NCBI GenBank assembly: GCA_019119575.1
Contig: DWWT01000042.1
Span: forward strand, 1 to 44,262
Length of the DNA: 44,262 nt
Reading direction: 5' to 3'
From: Candidatus Enterocloster excrementipullorum
GTDB taxonomy: Bacteria; Bacillota; Clostridia; Lachnospirales; Lachnospiraceae
Below the pieces are notes generated by a model. It ran no database searches, was not told the DNA's origin, and saw nothing but the letters and a program-made list of their open reading frames with translations. The first letter of the stretch is position 1; every line of letters begins with the position of its first letter. Positions 26,251 to 35,232 of the stretch are shown in pieces. A program made the translations under genes and the position numbers.

Positions 26251-27254
26251 GAAGAGCGGATTCCTTCCCCTTTCAGCACCCGGACAAATTTTCCGGGAAG
26301 GGGGGCAAGAAACTCTCTTCCCGCCAGATAGCCAAGCGGTTTGTCCATATGCTGCGGCATCACCAGCTTCCAGGCGTGCAGAAGCTGGGAGCGAACCTGA
26401 TAGGTTGTCTCCAGCCATTTATTGAATGCAGGCTCACCATACTTGTAATCCCCGGCAATGGGATGCCCGATGGACGCCAAATGTGCCCGGATCTGGTGAC
26501 TCCTTCCGGTGATCAGAGTGACTAAAAGAAGCGTCAAATCTCCATTTCCTCCCAGGGGCATATATTCCGTCATAATCGGCATGCTTCCCCTCTCCTCAAA
26601 GGCCGTTACAGTCACCTGATTGGTTTTTGGATCCTTCTTTAGAAAACCGGTCACCATTCTCCGTTCCCGAATATCCCCTTTTACCAGACATTGATAGTAT
26701 TTGTGAAGGCTCCGGTCCTTAAAGACCCGGCTCATGCCCTGAAGGCCTGCCAGGGATACGCCGGCAGCCACCAGACCGCTGGTGTTCCGGTCCAGGCGAT
26801 TGCAGACCGAGGGGTGGAAGGCCCGCAGATCCTCCGGGGCAAAATGACCGGCGCGGATTAAATAATCAAAAATGCGCTCATTGAGCGAGTAGTCCCCCTC
26901 CTTCGCCTTCTGGGAGAGCATGCCCGCCGGCTTATTGACCAGGAGGATGTTTGCGTCCTCGTAGATAATGTCCAGGCTTTCCCCGCCTTTGCTGGTGCGG
27001 CCCGGCTCCCTCACCCCCGCTCCCTCCGGCATAGGGCCGGAAAACTTGCGGATGGTCTCCTCCGCCAGGAAAAGACAAACCTCGTCCCCTTGAGCCAGTA
27101 TCTCGGAGCCCTGGCATTTTTTCCCATTGAGGGTGATGTTTTTCTTGCGCATCATTTTATATAAAAACCCTTTTCCCGCCAGGTTCAGATATTTTCCAAG
27201 GAATTTATCCATGCGCTGTCCGGCCTCATTGGCCGTAATCGTGAGTTTTTCCAT
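26247..27254 (-). CDS. RluA-family pseudouridine synthase with S4 domain
   Basis: A 335-aa RNA pseudouridine synthase. An S4 RNA-binding domain (about 1-65: GQRMDKFLGKYLN, KNITLNGKKC) precedes the catalytic domain. The active-site motif is CNRLDRNTSGLV (family HRLDxxTSG, with the Asp kept), and LITGRSHQIRAHLASIGHPIAGDYKYG is the conserved C-terminal block (shown as its first residues LITGRSHQIRAHL). Target rRNA or tRNA positions cannot be told. It starts 4 bases after the SDR gene in the RNA-modification operon. Confidence 0.92.
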   Translation of the reverse strand: MEKLTITANEAGQRMDKFLGKYLNLAGKGFLYKMMRKKNITLNGKKCQGSEILAQGDEVCLFLAEETIRKFSGPMPEGAGVREPGRTSKGGESLDIIYEDANILLVNKPAGMLSQKAKEGDYSLNERIFDYLIRAGHFAPEDLRAFHPSVCNRLDRNTSGLVAAGVSLAGLQGMSRVFKDRSLHKYYQCLVKGDIRERRMVTGFLKKDPKTNQVTVTAFEERGSMPIMTEYMPLGGNGDLTLLLVTLITGRSHQIRAHLASIGHPIAGDYKYGEPAFNKWLETTYQVRSQLLHAWKLVMPQHMDKPLGYLAGREFLAPLPGKFVRVLKGEGIRSS

Positions 27255-27258
27255 TCGA

Positions 27259-28050
27259 TTATCCTCTTTCCGGGCATCTGCCGCCCCGGTATTCTATGGC
27301 CCGAAACGCGTCCAGAAGCAGTTTATGGGGTACGATCTTTGCCAGCAGGAAAAAGGCCTTCATGGAAAAGCCATAGACAGACAGCTCCCGGCAGGCAATG
27401 CTGTCCCGGACAGCCTTGGCCGCCACCCGCCTTGGATTTGCCATCACCAGGCGCTTGTAGAAGGGAATCTCCCCGGCAGTCTCGGCGATGGAGAAAAATT
27501 CCGTGCGCACCGGGCCGGGGCACACGGCGGTCACGCAGATGCCCCGGTCTTTCAGTTCCCGGTTCAAGGCCCGGCTGTAGCTTAACACATAAGCCTTGGT
27601 GGCCGCATATACTGCAAAATCCGGCTGCGGGAGAAAGGCGGCGCTGGAAGCGTACTGGATGATGCGGCTGTTTTTGTCCATGTAGGGAAGAACCATGCGC
27701 GTCACCGCGGTCAGGGCTTCGCAATTTAAGCGGACCATATCCGCATCCTCCTTTACAGTCTGGCCGGATACCGGTCCCATCTTTCCAAAGCCCGCCGCAT
27801 TCACCAAAAATTTTACTCTTGGCTTTTCCAGCGCCAGCGCTTGTTCCAGTCCGGCCAGTTCGCTGCGCTCCGTCAAATCCAGAGCAAAAATGCGCAGCGG
27901 CACCCCTACCTGGCAGGCCAGCTCTTCCAGGCGCTCCCTTCTGCGCGCCGCCACCCATATGGCGTCCATCCCGCCAAAATGCTCCCAGAGCTGTATCACG
28001 CTCTCCCGTCCAAGGCCCGAGGAGGCGCCAGTGACAATCGCTATTTTCAC
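27259..28050 (-). CDS. short-chain dehydrogenase/reductase
   Basis: A 263-aa classical SDR. The NAD(P) loop TGASSGLG opens the protein, NAAGFG follows, and the active site is the Ser in YASSAAF with YAATK. PGPVRTEF closes the cofactor fold. The C-terminal tail (FSMKAFFLLAKIVPHKLLLDAF) is hydrophobic and may touch the membrane, as in SDR/DltE-like proteins of this type. The GTG start at 28050 overlaps the ygiQ stop (GTGA) and follows AAGGAA at 8 bases; reading further upstream lies inside ygiQ. Substrate unknown. Confidence 0.88.
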   Translation of the reverse strand: MKIAIVTGASSGLGRESVIQLWEHFGGMDAIWVAARRRERLEELACQVGVPLRIFALDLTERSELAGLEQALALEKPRVKFLVNAAGFGKMGPVSGQTVKEDADMVRLNCEALTAVTRMVLPYMDKNSRIIQYASSAAFLPQPDFAVYAATKAYVLSYSRALNRELKDRGICVTAVCPGPVRTEFFSIAETAGEIPFYKRLVMANPRRVAAKAVRDSIACRELSVYGFSMKAFFLLAKIVPHKLLLDAFRAIEYRGGRCPERG

Positions 28051-29966
28051 CCCTGATTCCTTCCTTTCTTTTTGTGGATATTTCGAATGGTGCGTGTCTT
28101 CTTTCCCGCTTCTTTCGCACATTTCCGGTTGGAAGGCGGCCTTCCGCCTTCCGGACGGAGCAGGCATTTAGGGCCATATCCGATTAAATCTGTCCGGCCC
28201 GCCATTTTAAGCGCCTCCTCCACCAGCTCCCGGTTCTTGGGATTTCTGTACTGGATCAATGCCCGCTGCATGGCCTTCTCATGGGGATTTTTCGGCACAT
28301 AGACCTTTTCCATGGTGCGGCAGTCATAGCCTGTATAGTACATGCAGGTCGAGATGGTAGAAGGCGTAGGATAGAAATCCTGAACCTGTTCCGGCATATA
28401 GCCCAGCTCCCGCAGATGCTCCGCCAGCTCCACCGCCTCCTTTAAGGAAGAACCGGGATGGGAGGACATCAGATAGGGAACCAGATATTGATCCATTCCC
28501 AGGCAGGTGTTCATCTCCCTGTACGCCTTTACGAACCGGCGGTACACCTCATTTTTCGGCTTTCCCATCCGGACAAGAACCCGATCCGCCACATGCTCCG
28601 GCGCCACCTTCAGCTGGCCGCTCACGTGGTACTGGCAGAGCTCCTTTAAAAAGGTTCTGTCCGGATCCGCCAGCACATAGTCGAACCGGATTCCGGAACG
28701 GATAAATACCTTCTTCACTCCAGGGAGGGCACGGAGCTTTTGCAGAAGGGCCACATAATCCCGGTGATCCGCCCGAAGATTTTTGCAGGGTTCGGGAAAC
28801 AGGCACTGCTTATGGGGGCAGGCCCCCTTGGTCAGCTGCTTTTCACAGGCCGGAAAACGGAAATTGGCCGTAGGCCCGCCCACATCGTGGATATATCCCT
28901 TAAAATCCGGCTCCTGGGTGAGAAGCCTGGCTTCCTCTAAAAGGGATTCATGGCTCCGTGCCTGGATAATGCGCCCCTGATGAAAGGTCAGCGCGCAGAA
29001 GCTGCAGGCCCCGAAGCATCCCCTGCAGCTGATCAGGCTGAATTTAATTTCCCGAATGGCAGGAACTCCGCCCGCCGCCTCATAGGAGGGATGGTAGCTG
29101 CGCATATAAGGCAGAGCGTACACGTCGTCCATCTCCTGGGTGCTTAAGGGCTTGGCCGGAGGATTCTGCACCACGAAAACAGGGGATTTTTCCGTCCCAC
29201 CAAAGCTTCCCCCGTAGGGTTCCACCAGCCGCTTTCCGGAAAATGGATCCGTATTGCTGTACTGGACATAAAAGCTCTTGGCATACGTCTTTTTATCCCG
29301 CAAAAGCTCCCCGTACTCCGGAAGAAGCGCATAGTCGTACACATCCTCCAGGCGCTCCGTCTTATACACGGTTCCGTCGATAAAGGAAATGTCCCCTACT
29401 GCCAGTCCGCTGTCCAGGGCCTCCGCAATCTCCACGATGGAGCGCTCCCCCATGCCGTAGGAGATGAGATCCGCCCCGGAATCCAGGAGAATGGATGGCT
29501 TCATCCGATCCGACCAGTAGTCGTAGTGGGCCAGCCGCCTGAGGCTTGCCTCAATTCCCCCCGCGATGATAGGAACATCCCCGTACACCGAGCGGATTAA
29601 GCGGCAGTACACGCACACCGCATAGTCCGGCCGTTTTCCCATAACTCCGCCCGGGGTATAGGAATCATTTTTCCGCCGCTTTTTGGACACAGAATAATGG
29701 TTCACCATAGAATCCATATTTCCCGCGGATACCAGAAATCCCAGCCTGGGCCGCCCCAGAACCTGCACGCTTCTTTTATCGCGCCAATCCGGCTGAGCAA
29801 TAATTCCCACCTTAAATCCCCGGGACTCCAAAACCCGTGAAATGATAGCCGTTCCAAAAGACGGATGGTCCACATAGGCGTCCCCGGAGACATAGACAAA
29901 ATCACACTGCTCCCAGCCCCGCCTCTCCATGTCCTCACGGCTGATCGGCAAATAGTCTTTCTGCAT
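28047..29966 (-). CDS. YgiQ family radical SAM protein
   Basis: A 639-aa radical SAM enzyme. The N-terminal about 300 residues have the UPF0313 pattern (DAYVDHPSFGTAIISRVLE, GNMDSMVNHY, AGGIEASLRR, YGMGERS). The cluster is C317-x3-C321-x2-C324 within CRGCFGACSFC. The C-terminus has the family's FYPTPSTISTCMYYTG. The reaction is not known for this family. ATG 29966 follows GAGGAG at 7 bases and overlaps the RsuA-HAD gene by 32 bases; the 3' end overlaps the SDR gene by 4. Confidence 0.93.
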   Translation of the reverse strand: MQKDYLPISREDMERRGWEQCDFVYVSGDAYVDHPSFGTAIISRVLESRGFKVGIIAQPDWRDKRSVQVLGRPRLGFLVSAGNMDSMVNHYSVSKKRRKNDSYTPGGVMGKRPDYAVCVYCRLIRSVYGDVPIIAGGIEASLRRLAHYDYWSDRMKPSILLDSGADLISYGMGERSIVEIAEALDSGLAVGDISFIDGTVYKTERLEDVYDYALLPEYGELLRDKKTYAKSFYVQYSNTDPFSGKRLVEPYGGSFGGTEKSPVFVVQNPPAKPLSTQEMDDVYALPYMRSYHPSYEAAGGVPAIREIKFSLISCRGCFGACSFCALTFHQGRIIQARSHESLLEEARLLTQEPDFKGYIHDVGGPTANFRFPACEKQLTKGACPHKQCLFPEPCKNLRADHRDYVALLQKLRALPGVKKVFIRSGIRFDYVLADPDRTFLKELCQYHVSGQLKVAPEHVADRVLVRMGKPKNEVYRRFVKAYREMNTCLGMDQYLVPYLMSSHPGSSLKEAVELAEHLRELGYMPEQVQDFYPTPSTISTCMYYTGYDCRTMEKVYVPKNPHEKAMQRALIQYRNPKNRELVEEALKMAGRTDLIGYGPKCLLRPEGGRPPSNRKCAKEAGKKTRTIRNIHKKKGRNQG

Positions 29967-31356
29967 CTTCGCTCCTCAACAGTTCATAAAAATCCTGGAT
30001 GAAACAATCCGCAAGCGCTTCCTTTTCCTCCCGCATATCCCTGGAAAAGGCATCCTCCACGGCAAACACCAGCATCCCGGCGTTTTTTCCCGCCTGAATG
30101 CCTGCGGGCACATCCTCAAACACCGCGCACTCCTCCGGCCGCACGCCCAGACGCTCCGCCACCAGAAGGTAGATATCCGGCGCCGGTTTCCCGGCGGCCG
30201 CCTCGCAGGCCGTGGCCACAACCTGAAAATAGTTCCGGATATCCAGGGCATTTAAGACTGCATCCACCATAGCCTGGCCGTTGCTGGTGGCAATTCCCAT
30301 CCGGATGCCCCTCCCCGCCAGAAATTCCAGGAATTCCCTGGCTCCCGGCTTTAGGGGCACTTCCTTCTGGTATTTTTCCAGGGACATCTGCACCCAGGCC
30401 TCCTTGATTTCCTCAAGAGAATCCTCGATCCCAAACCGCTCCTTAAAATAGGCCGCTGTCTCGGAAAAACTCATGCCCTCAATGGCCTTCTGCAGATCCT
30501 CCGGGCAGGAAAGCCCGAACCGCCCCAGGTACTCGATGTCGATAGCCTTCCACATCCACATGGAGTCCACCAGCGTTCCGTCCAGATCAAAAATCACCGC
30601 CCTGCGGGGACCTGGCGCCGGCGCTTCTAAAACGCCCAGAGCCGAAAGCTCCGCCTCGGTCAGAGGGCGGTACTCGCCCGGCTTCAGCGCCGCGTCCAGC
30701 GAGATCGGTCCCATGGACAGCCGCTTTAAGTAGGTTACCTGGCAGCCCAGCGCCTCAAACATCCGCTTCACCTGATGGAATTTTCCTTCCCGGATGGTGA
30801 GAAGTGCCTCCTTCTCCCCTTTCCGTTTTAGGCTGGCGGGCTGCGTTTTCTCCCCGTCTGCGAGCTCAAGCCCCTTCTCCACCTGTGCCTCACTATCCCG
30901 CGGCAGCACTCCCTTGTACCGCACAAAATACACCTTGTCCACATGTTTTCTGGGGGAGAGAAGGCGGTGGGCCAGATCCCCGTCGTTGGTCAGAAGCAGA
31001 AGCCCCTCTGTGTCCACATCCAGCCGTCCCACGGGAAATAAGTCCTTTCTGGCCGCCGTATCGATCAGCTCTACCACGGTGGGATACCGTCCGTCCTCCG
31101 TGGCCGACACCACGCCCTGCGGTTTATTCAGCATATAATATTCATACGGCACATACCGGACGGGACGGCCCTCCGCCAGGATGGAATCCTTGCGGGGGTC
31201 CACTTTTATGTCCGCTGTCTTTATCGTCTGTCCGTTGACCTGGATGAGGCCCTTTCCCGCCATTTTCCGGATCTGGCTCCTGGTCCCGATCCCCATCTCG
31301 CCGAGAAGCCGATCCAGGCGCATCGCTCCCCCGGCCGGCTTTTTTTTCTCTGCCAT
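29935..31356 (-). CDS. fusion of RsuA-type pseudouridine synthase and HAD phosphatase
   Basis: A 473-aa two-part protein. Residues about 11-58 are an S4 domain (MRLDRLLGEMGIGTRSQIRK), and 70-240 an RsuA/RluB-type synthase with active-site GRLDVDTEG (Asp113) and KFHQVKRMFEALG. After a short AP-rich linker (244-251) residues 252-473 are a complete HAD subfamily IA phosphatase: FDLDGTLVDS (nucleophile Asp257), a helical cap, IATSNG (motif II), GKPAPDIYL (motif III Lys) and FEDVPAGIQAG (motif IV). There is no frameshift or stop between the halves. ATG 31356 follows GGAG at 8 bases. It heads the operon with ygiQ. The synthase probably modifies 16S or 23S rRNA. Confidence 0.92.
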   Translation of the reverse strand: MAEKKKPAGGAMRLDRLLGEMGIGTRSQIRKMAGKGLIQVNGQTIKTADIKVDPRKDSILAEGRPVRYVPYEYYMLNKPQGVVSATEDGRYPTVVELIDTAARKDLFPVGRLDVDTEGLLLLTNDGDLAHRLLSPRKHVDKVYFVRYKGVLPRDSEAQVEKGLELADGEKTQPASLKRKGEKEALLTIREGKFHQVKRMFEALGCQVTYLKRLSMGPISLDAALKPGEYRPLTEAELSALGVLEAPAPGPRRAVIFDLDGTLVDSMWMWKAIDIEYLGRFGLSCPEDLQKAIEGMSFSETAAYFKERFGIEDSLEEIKEAWVQMSLEKYQKEVPLKPGAREFLEFLAGRGIRMGIATSNGQAMVDAVLNALDIRNYFQVVATACEAAAGKPAPDIYLLVAERLGVRPEECAVFEDVPAGIQAGKNAGMLVFAVEDAFSRDMREEKEALADCFIQDFYELLRSEDAERLFADQP

Positions 31357-31392
31357 ACATTTCTCTCCTTCTTCAGCCGTACCTAAAAGATA

Positions 31393-31418
31393 AGCCTCCT
31401 GCACCAGAACAGGAGGCT
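31393..31418 (-). promoter_or_regulatory. hairpin in the rsuA-HAD leader
   Basis: Perfect 9-bp arms AGCCTCCTG (31393-31401) and CAGGAGGCT (31410-31418) with an 8-base loop lie just after the expected start of transcription of the rsuA-HAD operon. On the minus strand TATCTTTT follows, a weak terminator tail. It may attenuate this operon, stop read-through from rsmF, or stabilise the 5' end. Confidence 0.55.
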
Positions 31419-31434
31419 CCTTCACTATTTTTCT

Positions 31435-31463
31435 ATTATACGGAAGGCTTCGGGGGATGTCAA
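31435..31463 (-). promoter_or_regulatory. promoter of the RNA-modification operon
   Basis: On the minus strand, consensus -35 TTGACA (31463-31458) and -10 TATAAT (31440-31435) are exactly 17 bp apart, about 80 bases upstream of the rsuA-HAD start. Confidence 0.9.
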
Positions 31464-31563
31464 GGATTTTTCCGGGCGCTCTCCTTCCGGCATTTTGCCG
31501 GCATTTTTCCCTGCATTTTGCTGGCCGAGCGGCTTTCTGTCAAGTATTCCGGGCCCCTGCGGG

Positions 31564-33012
31564 CTACTGCCAGCGCCATCCCGGATAATACTTATTTTTA
31601 AGGGATGCTCCCGCCCCCTTGGCCCAACCCAGGGAATACCCTCCGCACTGCACCAGCTGCCAGCCCTTTGCCGCACTCTCCTCCGGCTTTAACGGAATGG
31701 TCTCTCCCTTGAGATACCGAAGCACTCGCTCATCCTCCAAATCCAGATTCCGGCAGTCCGAAAATCCATCTCTTCCCAGCGCCATGGCAAGCGCCTGCGA
31801 AGGCTCAAACCGTCCCTTTTTCAACTGTCCCAGAAGAAGTCCGGTGCGCAGGAAGCGGAAGGGAAGCCCCGTGGCAAGCCCCTGCGGCAAAAGATACACA
31901 TTTTCCCCGGAAATAAAAACCTGCTCCGGCTCCCAGGCCAGGCCGCAGCGCCCCAAAAATTCGCCGAGCTCTCCCAAGCGTTCCCCGTTCTTTTTTCGTC
32001 GGAAAGACATCCCTCCGCCTTTCGGCTCCCTGCTTTCCAGCTCCTCACGTTCCAGCGCCCCGCCTTTCCGGGAATCCGGCCCTAATTCCCCGGCCGGGCG
32101 GATAAGCGCTCCGCCTCTTTTCTTCAAAAGCGCCAGAAAATGTCCCTCTCCCTTCACCCGGTGCGGGAAGAACCGCAGAACACCGGGCAGATGGATTCCA
32201 GACACAGCCCCCGGCGCCCGGTCCGCGTCCAGAGGCACAAGCTCCAGCTCCGGGCAGGTCTGCAGAAGAAATTCCACATTTCCCTCATCCTCCAGCCGTG
32301 AAAAGGTGCATGTGGAGTAGAGAAGCTGCCCGCCGGGCCTTAACATCCGCACGGCCTGCACAAGAATCTCCCGCTGCAGAGGCGCATAGTAGGCCGGACC
32401 GCGCTTTTCCCAATCACGCACCATCTCCTCCTCCCGGCGAAACATCCCCTCCCCGGAACAGGGGGCATCCACCAAAATCTTGTCAAAAAATTCCGTCCAG
32501 GGGCCGGAAAGTTTTTCCGGGCTCTCACTGACGACGCACACATTGGCTGCCCCGGCCAGCTCCAGATTTTTGAGGAGCGCCCGGGCGCGGGAATAGCTGA
32601 TGTCATTGGACACCAAAAGTCCTGTCCCCCGAAGCTTTGCCGCCAGGGCCGTGCTCTTCCCCCCTGGGGCCGCACACAGGTCCAGCACCCGATCCCCAGG
32701 CTCTATGGGGAGAAAGGCCGCCGGCGCCATGGCACTGGGCTCCTGAAGATAATAAAGTCCCGCATAATACCAGGGATGGCGGGAGGGCCTCACCGCTTCC
32801 GGATCATAGTAAAATCCCGCTGCCTCCCAGGGCACCGGCTCCAGATTCCAGGGCACCATTTTTTCAAATTCCTTCGGCTCAAGCTTCAGGCCGTTGAGGC
32901 GCAGCCCCGGCTTCCACGGCTCCTTCAAACTCTCGATATATGCATCATATTCATTCCCTAAAAGGGTTCTCATCTCCCGCAGGAATGCTGCGGGAAGGCG
33001 GTCTGCGTCCAT
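31564..33012 (-). CDS. NOL1/NOP2/Sun-family rRNA m5C methyltransferase (RsmF-like)
   Basis: A 482-aa SAM-dependent RNA cytosine-5 methyltransferase. An N-terminal domain (about 1-90) carries LQEPSAMAPA, the SAM site is VLDLCAAPGGKSTALA, and the catalytic cysteines lie in DAPCSGEGMFR and LLYSTCTFSRLEDE. The C-terminal third (about 300-482) matches the PUA-like tail of RsmF/YebU. ATG 33012 is followed by the family start LPAAFLREMRTLLG. It belongs to the 16S rRNA m5C group; the exact target is not evident. It precedes, with a separate promoter between, the rsuA-HAD operon. Confidence 0.9.
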   Translation of the reverse strand: MDADRLPAAFLREMRTLLGNEYDAYIESLKEPWKPGLRLNGLKLEPKEFEKMVPWNLEPVPWEAAGFYYDPEAVRPSRHPWYYAGLYYLQEPSAMAPAAFLPIEPGDRVLDLCAAPGGKSTALAAKLRGTGLLVSNDISYSRARALLKNLELAGAANVCVVSESPEKLSGPWTEFFDKILVDAPCSGEGMFRREEEMVRDWEKRGPAYYAPLQREILVQAVRMLRPGGQLLYSTCTFSRLEDEGNVEFLLQTCPELELVPLDADRAPGAVSGIHLPGVLRFFPHRVKGEGHFLALLKKRGGALIRPAGELGPDSRKGGALEREELESREPKGGGMSFRRKKNGERLGELGEFLGRCGLAWEPEQVFISGENVYLLPQGLATGLPFRFLRTGLLLGQLKKGRFEPSQALAMALGRDGFSDCRNLDLEDERVLRYLKGETIPLKPEESAAKGWQLVQCGGYSLGWAKGAGASLKNKYYPGWRWQ

Positions 33013-33137
33013 TTTCTTCCTCCGTTTGGGATTATATTTCGTTAAATGCTGCCATCCATTCCTGGCTCAAATTTCCGAAGCTTTTCTGCCCTTGTCGCAA
33101 GCTTTACCGCCCGGTCTGCCGCCTGCTCCAGAGTCAC

Positions 33138-33227
33138 TCACGTATCCGGTTTTCCCAGATTATCATAGCTTGTATCGTTGATGGCATTGCAGAGACGCAA
33201 AAGCTCTGTCTTTTCCCGAAATACCAT
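33138..33227 (-). pseudogene. fragment of an Rpn-family (PD-(D/E)XK) nuclease gene
   Basis: A 29-codon reading, MVFREKTELLRLCNAIND and TSYDNLG, matches the conserved early region of Rpn/transposase_31-type proteins (FRMVFREKEELLxLYNAxNGTxY). It then stops, with no further homology. The whole 33013-33340 gap holds only this remnant and the hairpin at 33265-33307. Confidence 0.6.
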
Positions 33228-33264
33228 AATTGATTTTTTCTGCAAACTTTTCTGGAATCTGTCC

Positions 33265-33307
33265 CGATTTCAAAAGACTCCGTGATGCGGAGCGTCTTTT
33301 GAAATCG
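33265..33307. terminator. terminator-like hairpin after btuD
   Basis: Fourteen-base perfect arms CGATTTCAAAAGAC and GTCTTTTGAAATCG, with further pairing TCCG/CGGA inside, lie 34 bases after the btuD stop. No clear T-run follows outside the stem, so the terminator call rests on position and the TCTTTT within the arm. Confidence 0.5.
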
Positions 33308-33340
33308 ACAATGTGTTTATAGGCAGGCGCCCCTCACATG

Positions 33341-34165
33341 TTATAACCGCCAGCCAGTAATCTTCCCAACCTTCGGCAGCACAACCCTCCGCTCCCCAAA
33401 GCGTCCGATCTCCGCCCCAATCCCATAGGCGGCCTCGATCCGCTCCGGCGTGAGGACGTCCGCCGGAGCCCCCTGGGCAAGGATCCGCCCGCCGGATAGC
33501 AGGACGGCCCGGTCCGCAAATTCCAGAGCCAGATTCAAATCGTGGAGCACCGTGACCACAGCAAGGCATTTCTCCCTTGCAAGCTTCCTTAAAAGCTCCA
33601 TCACCTCATACTGATAGCGCAGATCCAGGCTGCTTGTGGGTTCGTCCAGAAGAAGGACCTCCGGCTCCTGGGCCAGCGCCCTCCCGATTAACACCCTCTG
33701 CCGTTCCCCGCCGCTCAAGTCCTCCAGCCTGCTAAATGCCAGCGGCTTAAGCCCCAGGCCTGCCAAAATCGCTTCCGTTTTTTCCAAATCCTCCGCCGAG
33801 GCCTTAATCCCCATATAGGGCAGGCGTCCGGACAGAACGGTCTCCATGACGCCGAGTTCGGAACGCCTTCCCGTCTCCTGGGGGACATATCCGTAAATTT
33901 TCGCCCTCTGTTTCATAGAAAGCCGGGACGTCTCCCTTCCTCTCCAGCGCACCCTGCCGCCTGCGGGGGAAAGCAGGCCGTTCACGCACTTTAAAAGCGT
34001 TGACTTTCCCGCTCCGTTGGCCCCCAAAAGGACGCAGACCTCACCCGGCAGGCACCGAAAGCTCACGTGTTCCAGGATCCGCCTCTTCCCATAGGAAAAA
34101 GAAATATCCTCTGCTTCCAGTCCCTCCGCCAAAGCCGCACGGCCCGGCGATGCCTCATTCTTCAC
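33341..34165 (-). CDS. btuD: corrinoid ABC transporter ATPase
   Basis: A 274-aa nucleotide-binding subunit of a FecCD/BtuCD-type importer. Walker A is GANGAGKST, the signature LSGGERQRVLI and Walker B VLLLDEPTSSLD, with LHDLNLALEFADRAVLL after it as in BtuD/FecE. The start is GTG (34165), overlapping the permease stop as GTGA and preceded by AAGGAGGGG. By sequence alone it could serve heme, siderophore or B12; the cobalamin riboswitch upstream of the operon decides for a corrinoid. Confidence 0.88.
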   Translation of the reverse strand: MKNEASPGRAALAEGLEAEDISFSYGKRRILEHVSFRCLPGEVCVLLGANGAGKSTLLKCVNGLLSPAGGRVRWRGRETSRLSMKQRAKIYGYVPQETGRRSELGVMETVLSGRLPYMGIKASAEDLEKTEAILAGLGLKPLAFSRLEDLSGGERQRVLIGRALAQEPEVLLLDEPTSSLDLRYQYEVMELLRKLAREKCLAVVTVLHDLNLALEFADRAVLLSGGRILAQGAPADVLTPERIEAAYGIGAEIGRFGERRVVLPKVGKITGWRL

Positions 34166-35229
34166 AGGCGTCCCCTCCTTTCCTTCAGAATCAAAAACAG
34201 GAAAAGGGGAACCCCCACATAGGACACGACAATGCCCACCGGAATTGTCACCGGGGAAAATACGGTGCGCCCCAGTGTATCGGCGGCCAGAACCAGCGCA
34301 GCCCCGATGAGAAAGGAAAAAGGAATCACCTGCCGGTAGTCGCCGCCCAAAAGAAGCCTTGCCCCGTGGGGAGCCGCCAGGCCCACAAAGCCGATCACTC
34401 CCGTAAAGCTCACCACACCCGCGGTGGCCAGGGTGATTGCAGCCCCCGCGGCCAGGCGAACCCGTCTTGTGTTCACGCCCAGTGCCCTTGCCGTCTCGTC
34501 CCCGCCTGCGGCCATCAGGTTAAAGGCCCAGCCCTGGCTGCAGAAAACAGGAAATGTGATCGCCAGACAGAGGCCCATAACCGCGATGTCAGACCATCCC
34601 ACGCTGTTCAGGCTTCCAAAGGACCAGTGGACAATGGCCGGAAGCTGTTCCTCGTTGGCAATGAACTGCATGGTGGAATTCAGCGCGCTGAACAGATAAT
34701 TGAGCGCAATTCCGGTCAGCACCAGGGCCTCCTGCCCCATTCCCTTGAAATTCGCAATCCCAAACACCGCTATAGCGCAGACCAGGGCCATAAAAAATGC
34801 CGCGGCCACCGTGGCTGTCTTTGCCATAAAGGGGGACACGCCCCCAAACACAATCACCGCCGCGGCTCCCAATGCCGCCGCGCCGGACAGCCCCGTGGTA
34901 AATGGGCTGGCCATCTGGTTGCCCGTGATCGCCTGCATGGCGGCTCCCGCTGTGCCCAGCCCGGCCCCCGCCGCCATGGCGGACACCACCCGGGGAAGCC
35001 GGAGCATGAGCAGAATGCTTTTCTCCCTCTCATTCAGAGGCGTTGCGGAGAGAAGTTTCTCCGCTCCCGGCACATAGGTAGCCAAAAGTCGCCCGGGCGT
35101 CACATCCGCAATGCCGAGGCAGCACGATGCGGCGGCCAGGACCAAAAGCCCGCACGCCGCCGCGGCAAAATACACCGCCTTTTTCCAGACCCTTTTGCGG
35201 TAAGCCGCCGTTATGCTCTCCCGTCCCAT
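34162..35229 (-). CDS. btuC: corrinoid ABC transporter permease (FecCD family)
   Basis: A 355-aa permease with about ten membrane helices. The N-terminus is cytoplasmic and basic. The family blocks are present: MLRLPRVVSAMAAGAGLGTAG, AAMQAITGNQMASP, VNTRRVRLAAG (coupling helix region) and GFVGLAAPHGARLLLG near the C-terminus. It forms a homodimer with two BtuD subunits. It begins 3 bases after btuF, indicating co-translation. Cobalamin or cobinamide as cargo is inferred from the riboswitch. Confidence 0.9.
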   Translation of the reverse strand: MGRESITAAYRKRVWKKAVYFAAAACGLLVLAAASCCLGIADVTPGRLLATYVPGAEKLLSATPLNEREKSILLMLRLPRVVSAMAAGAGLGTAGAAMQAITGNQMASPFTTGLSGAAALGAAAVIVFGGVSPFMAKTATVAAAFFMALVCAIAVFGIANFKGMGQEALVLTGIALNYLFSALNSTMQFIANEEQLPAIVHWSFGSLNSVGWSDIAVMGLCLAITFPVFCSQGWAFNLMAAGGDETARALGVNTRRVRLAAGAAITLATAGVVSFTGVIGFVGLAAPHGARLLLGGDYRQVIPFSFLIGAALVLAADTLGRTVFSPVTIPVGIVVSYVGVPLFLFLILKERRGRL

Positions 35230-35232
35230 CCG

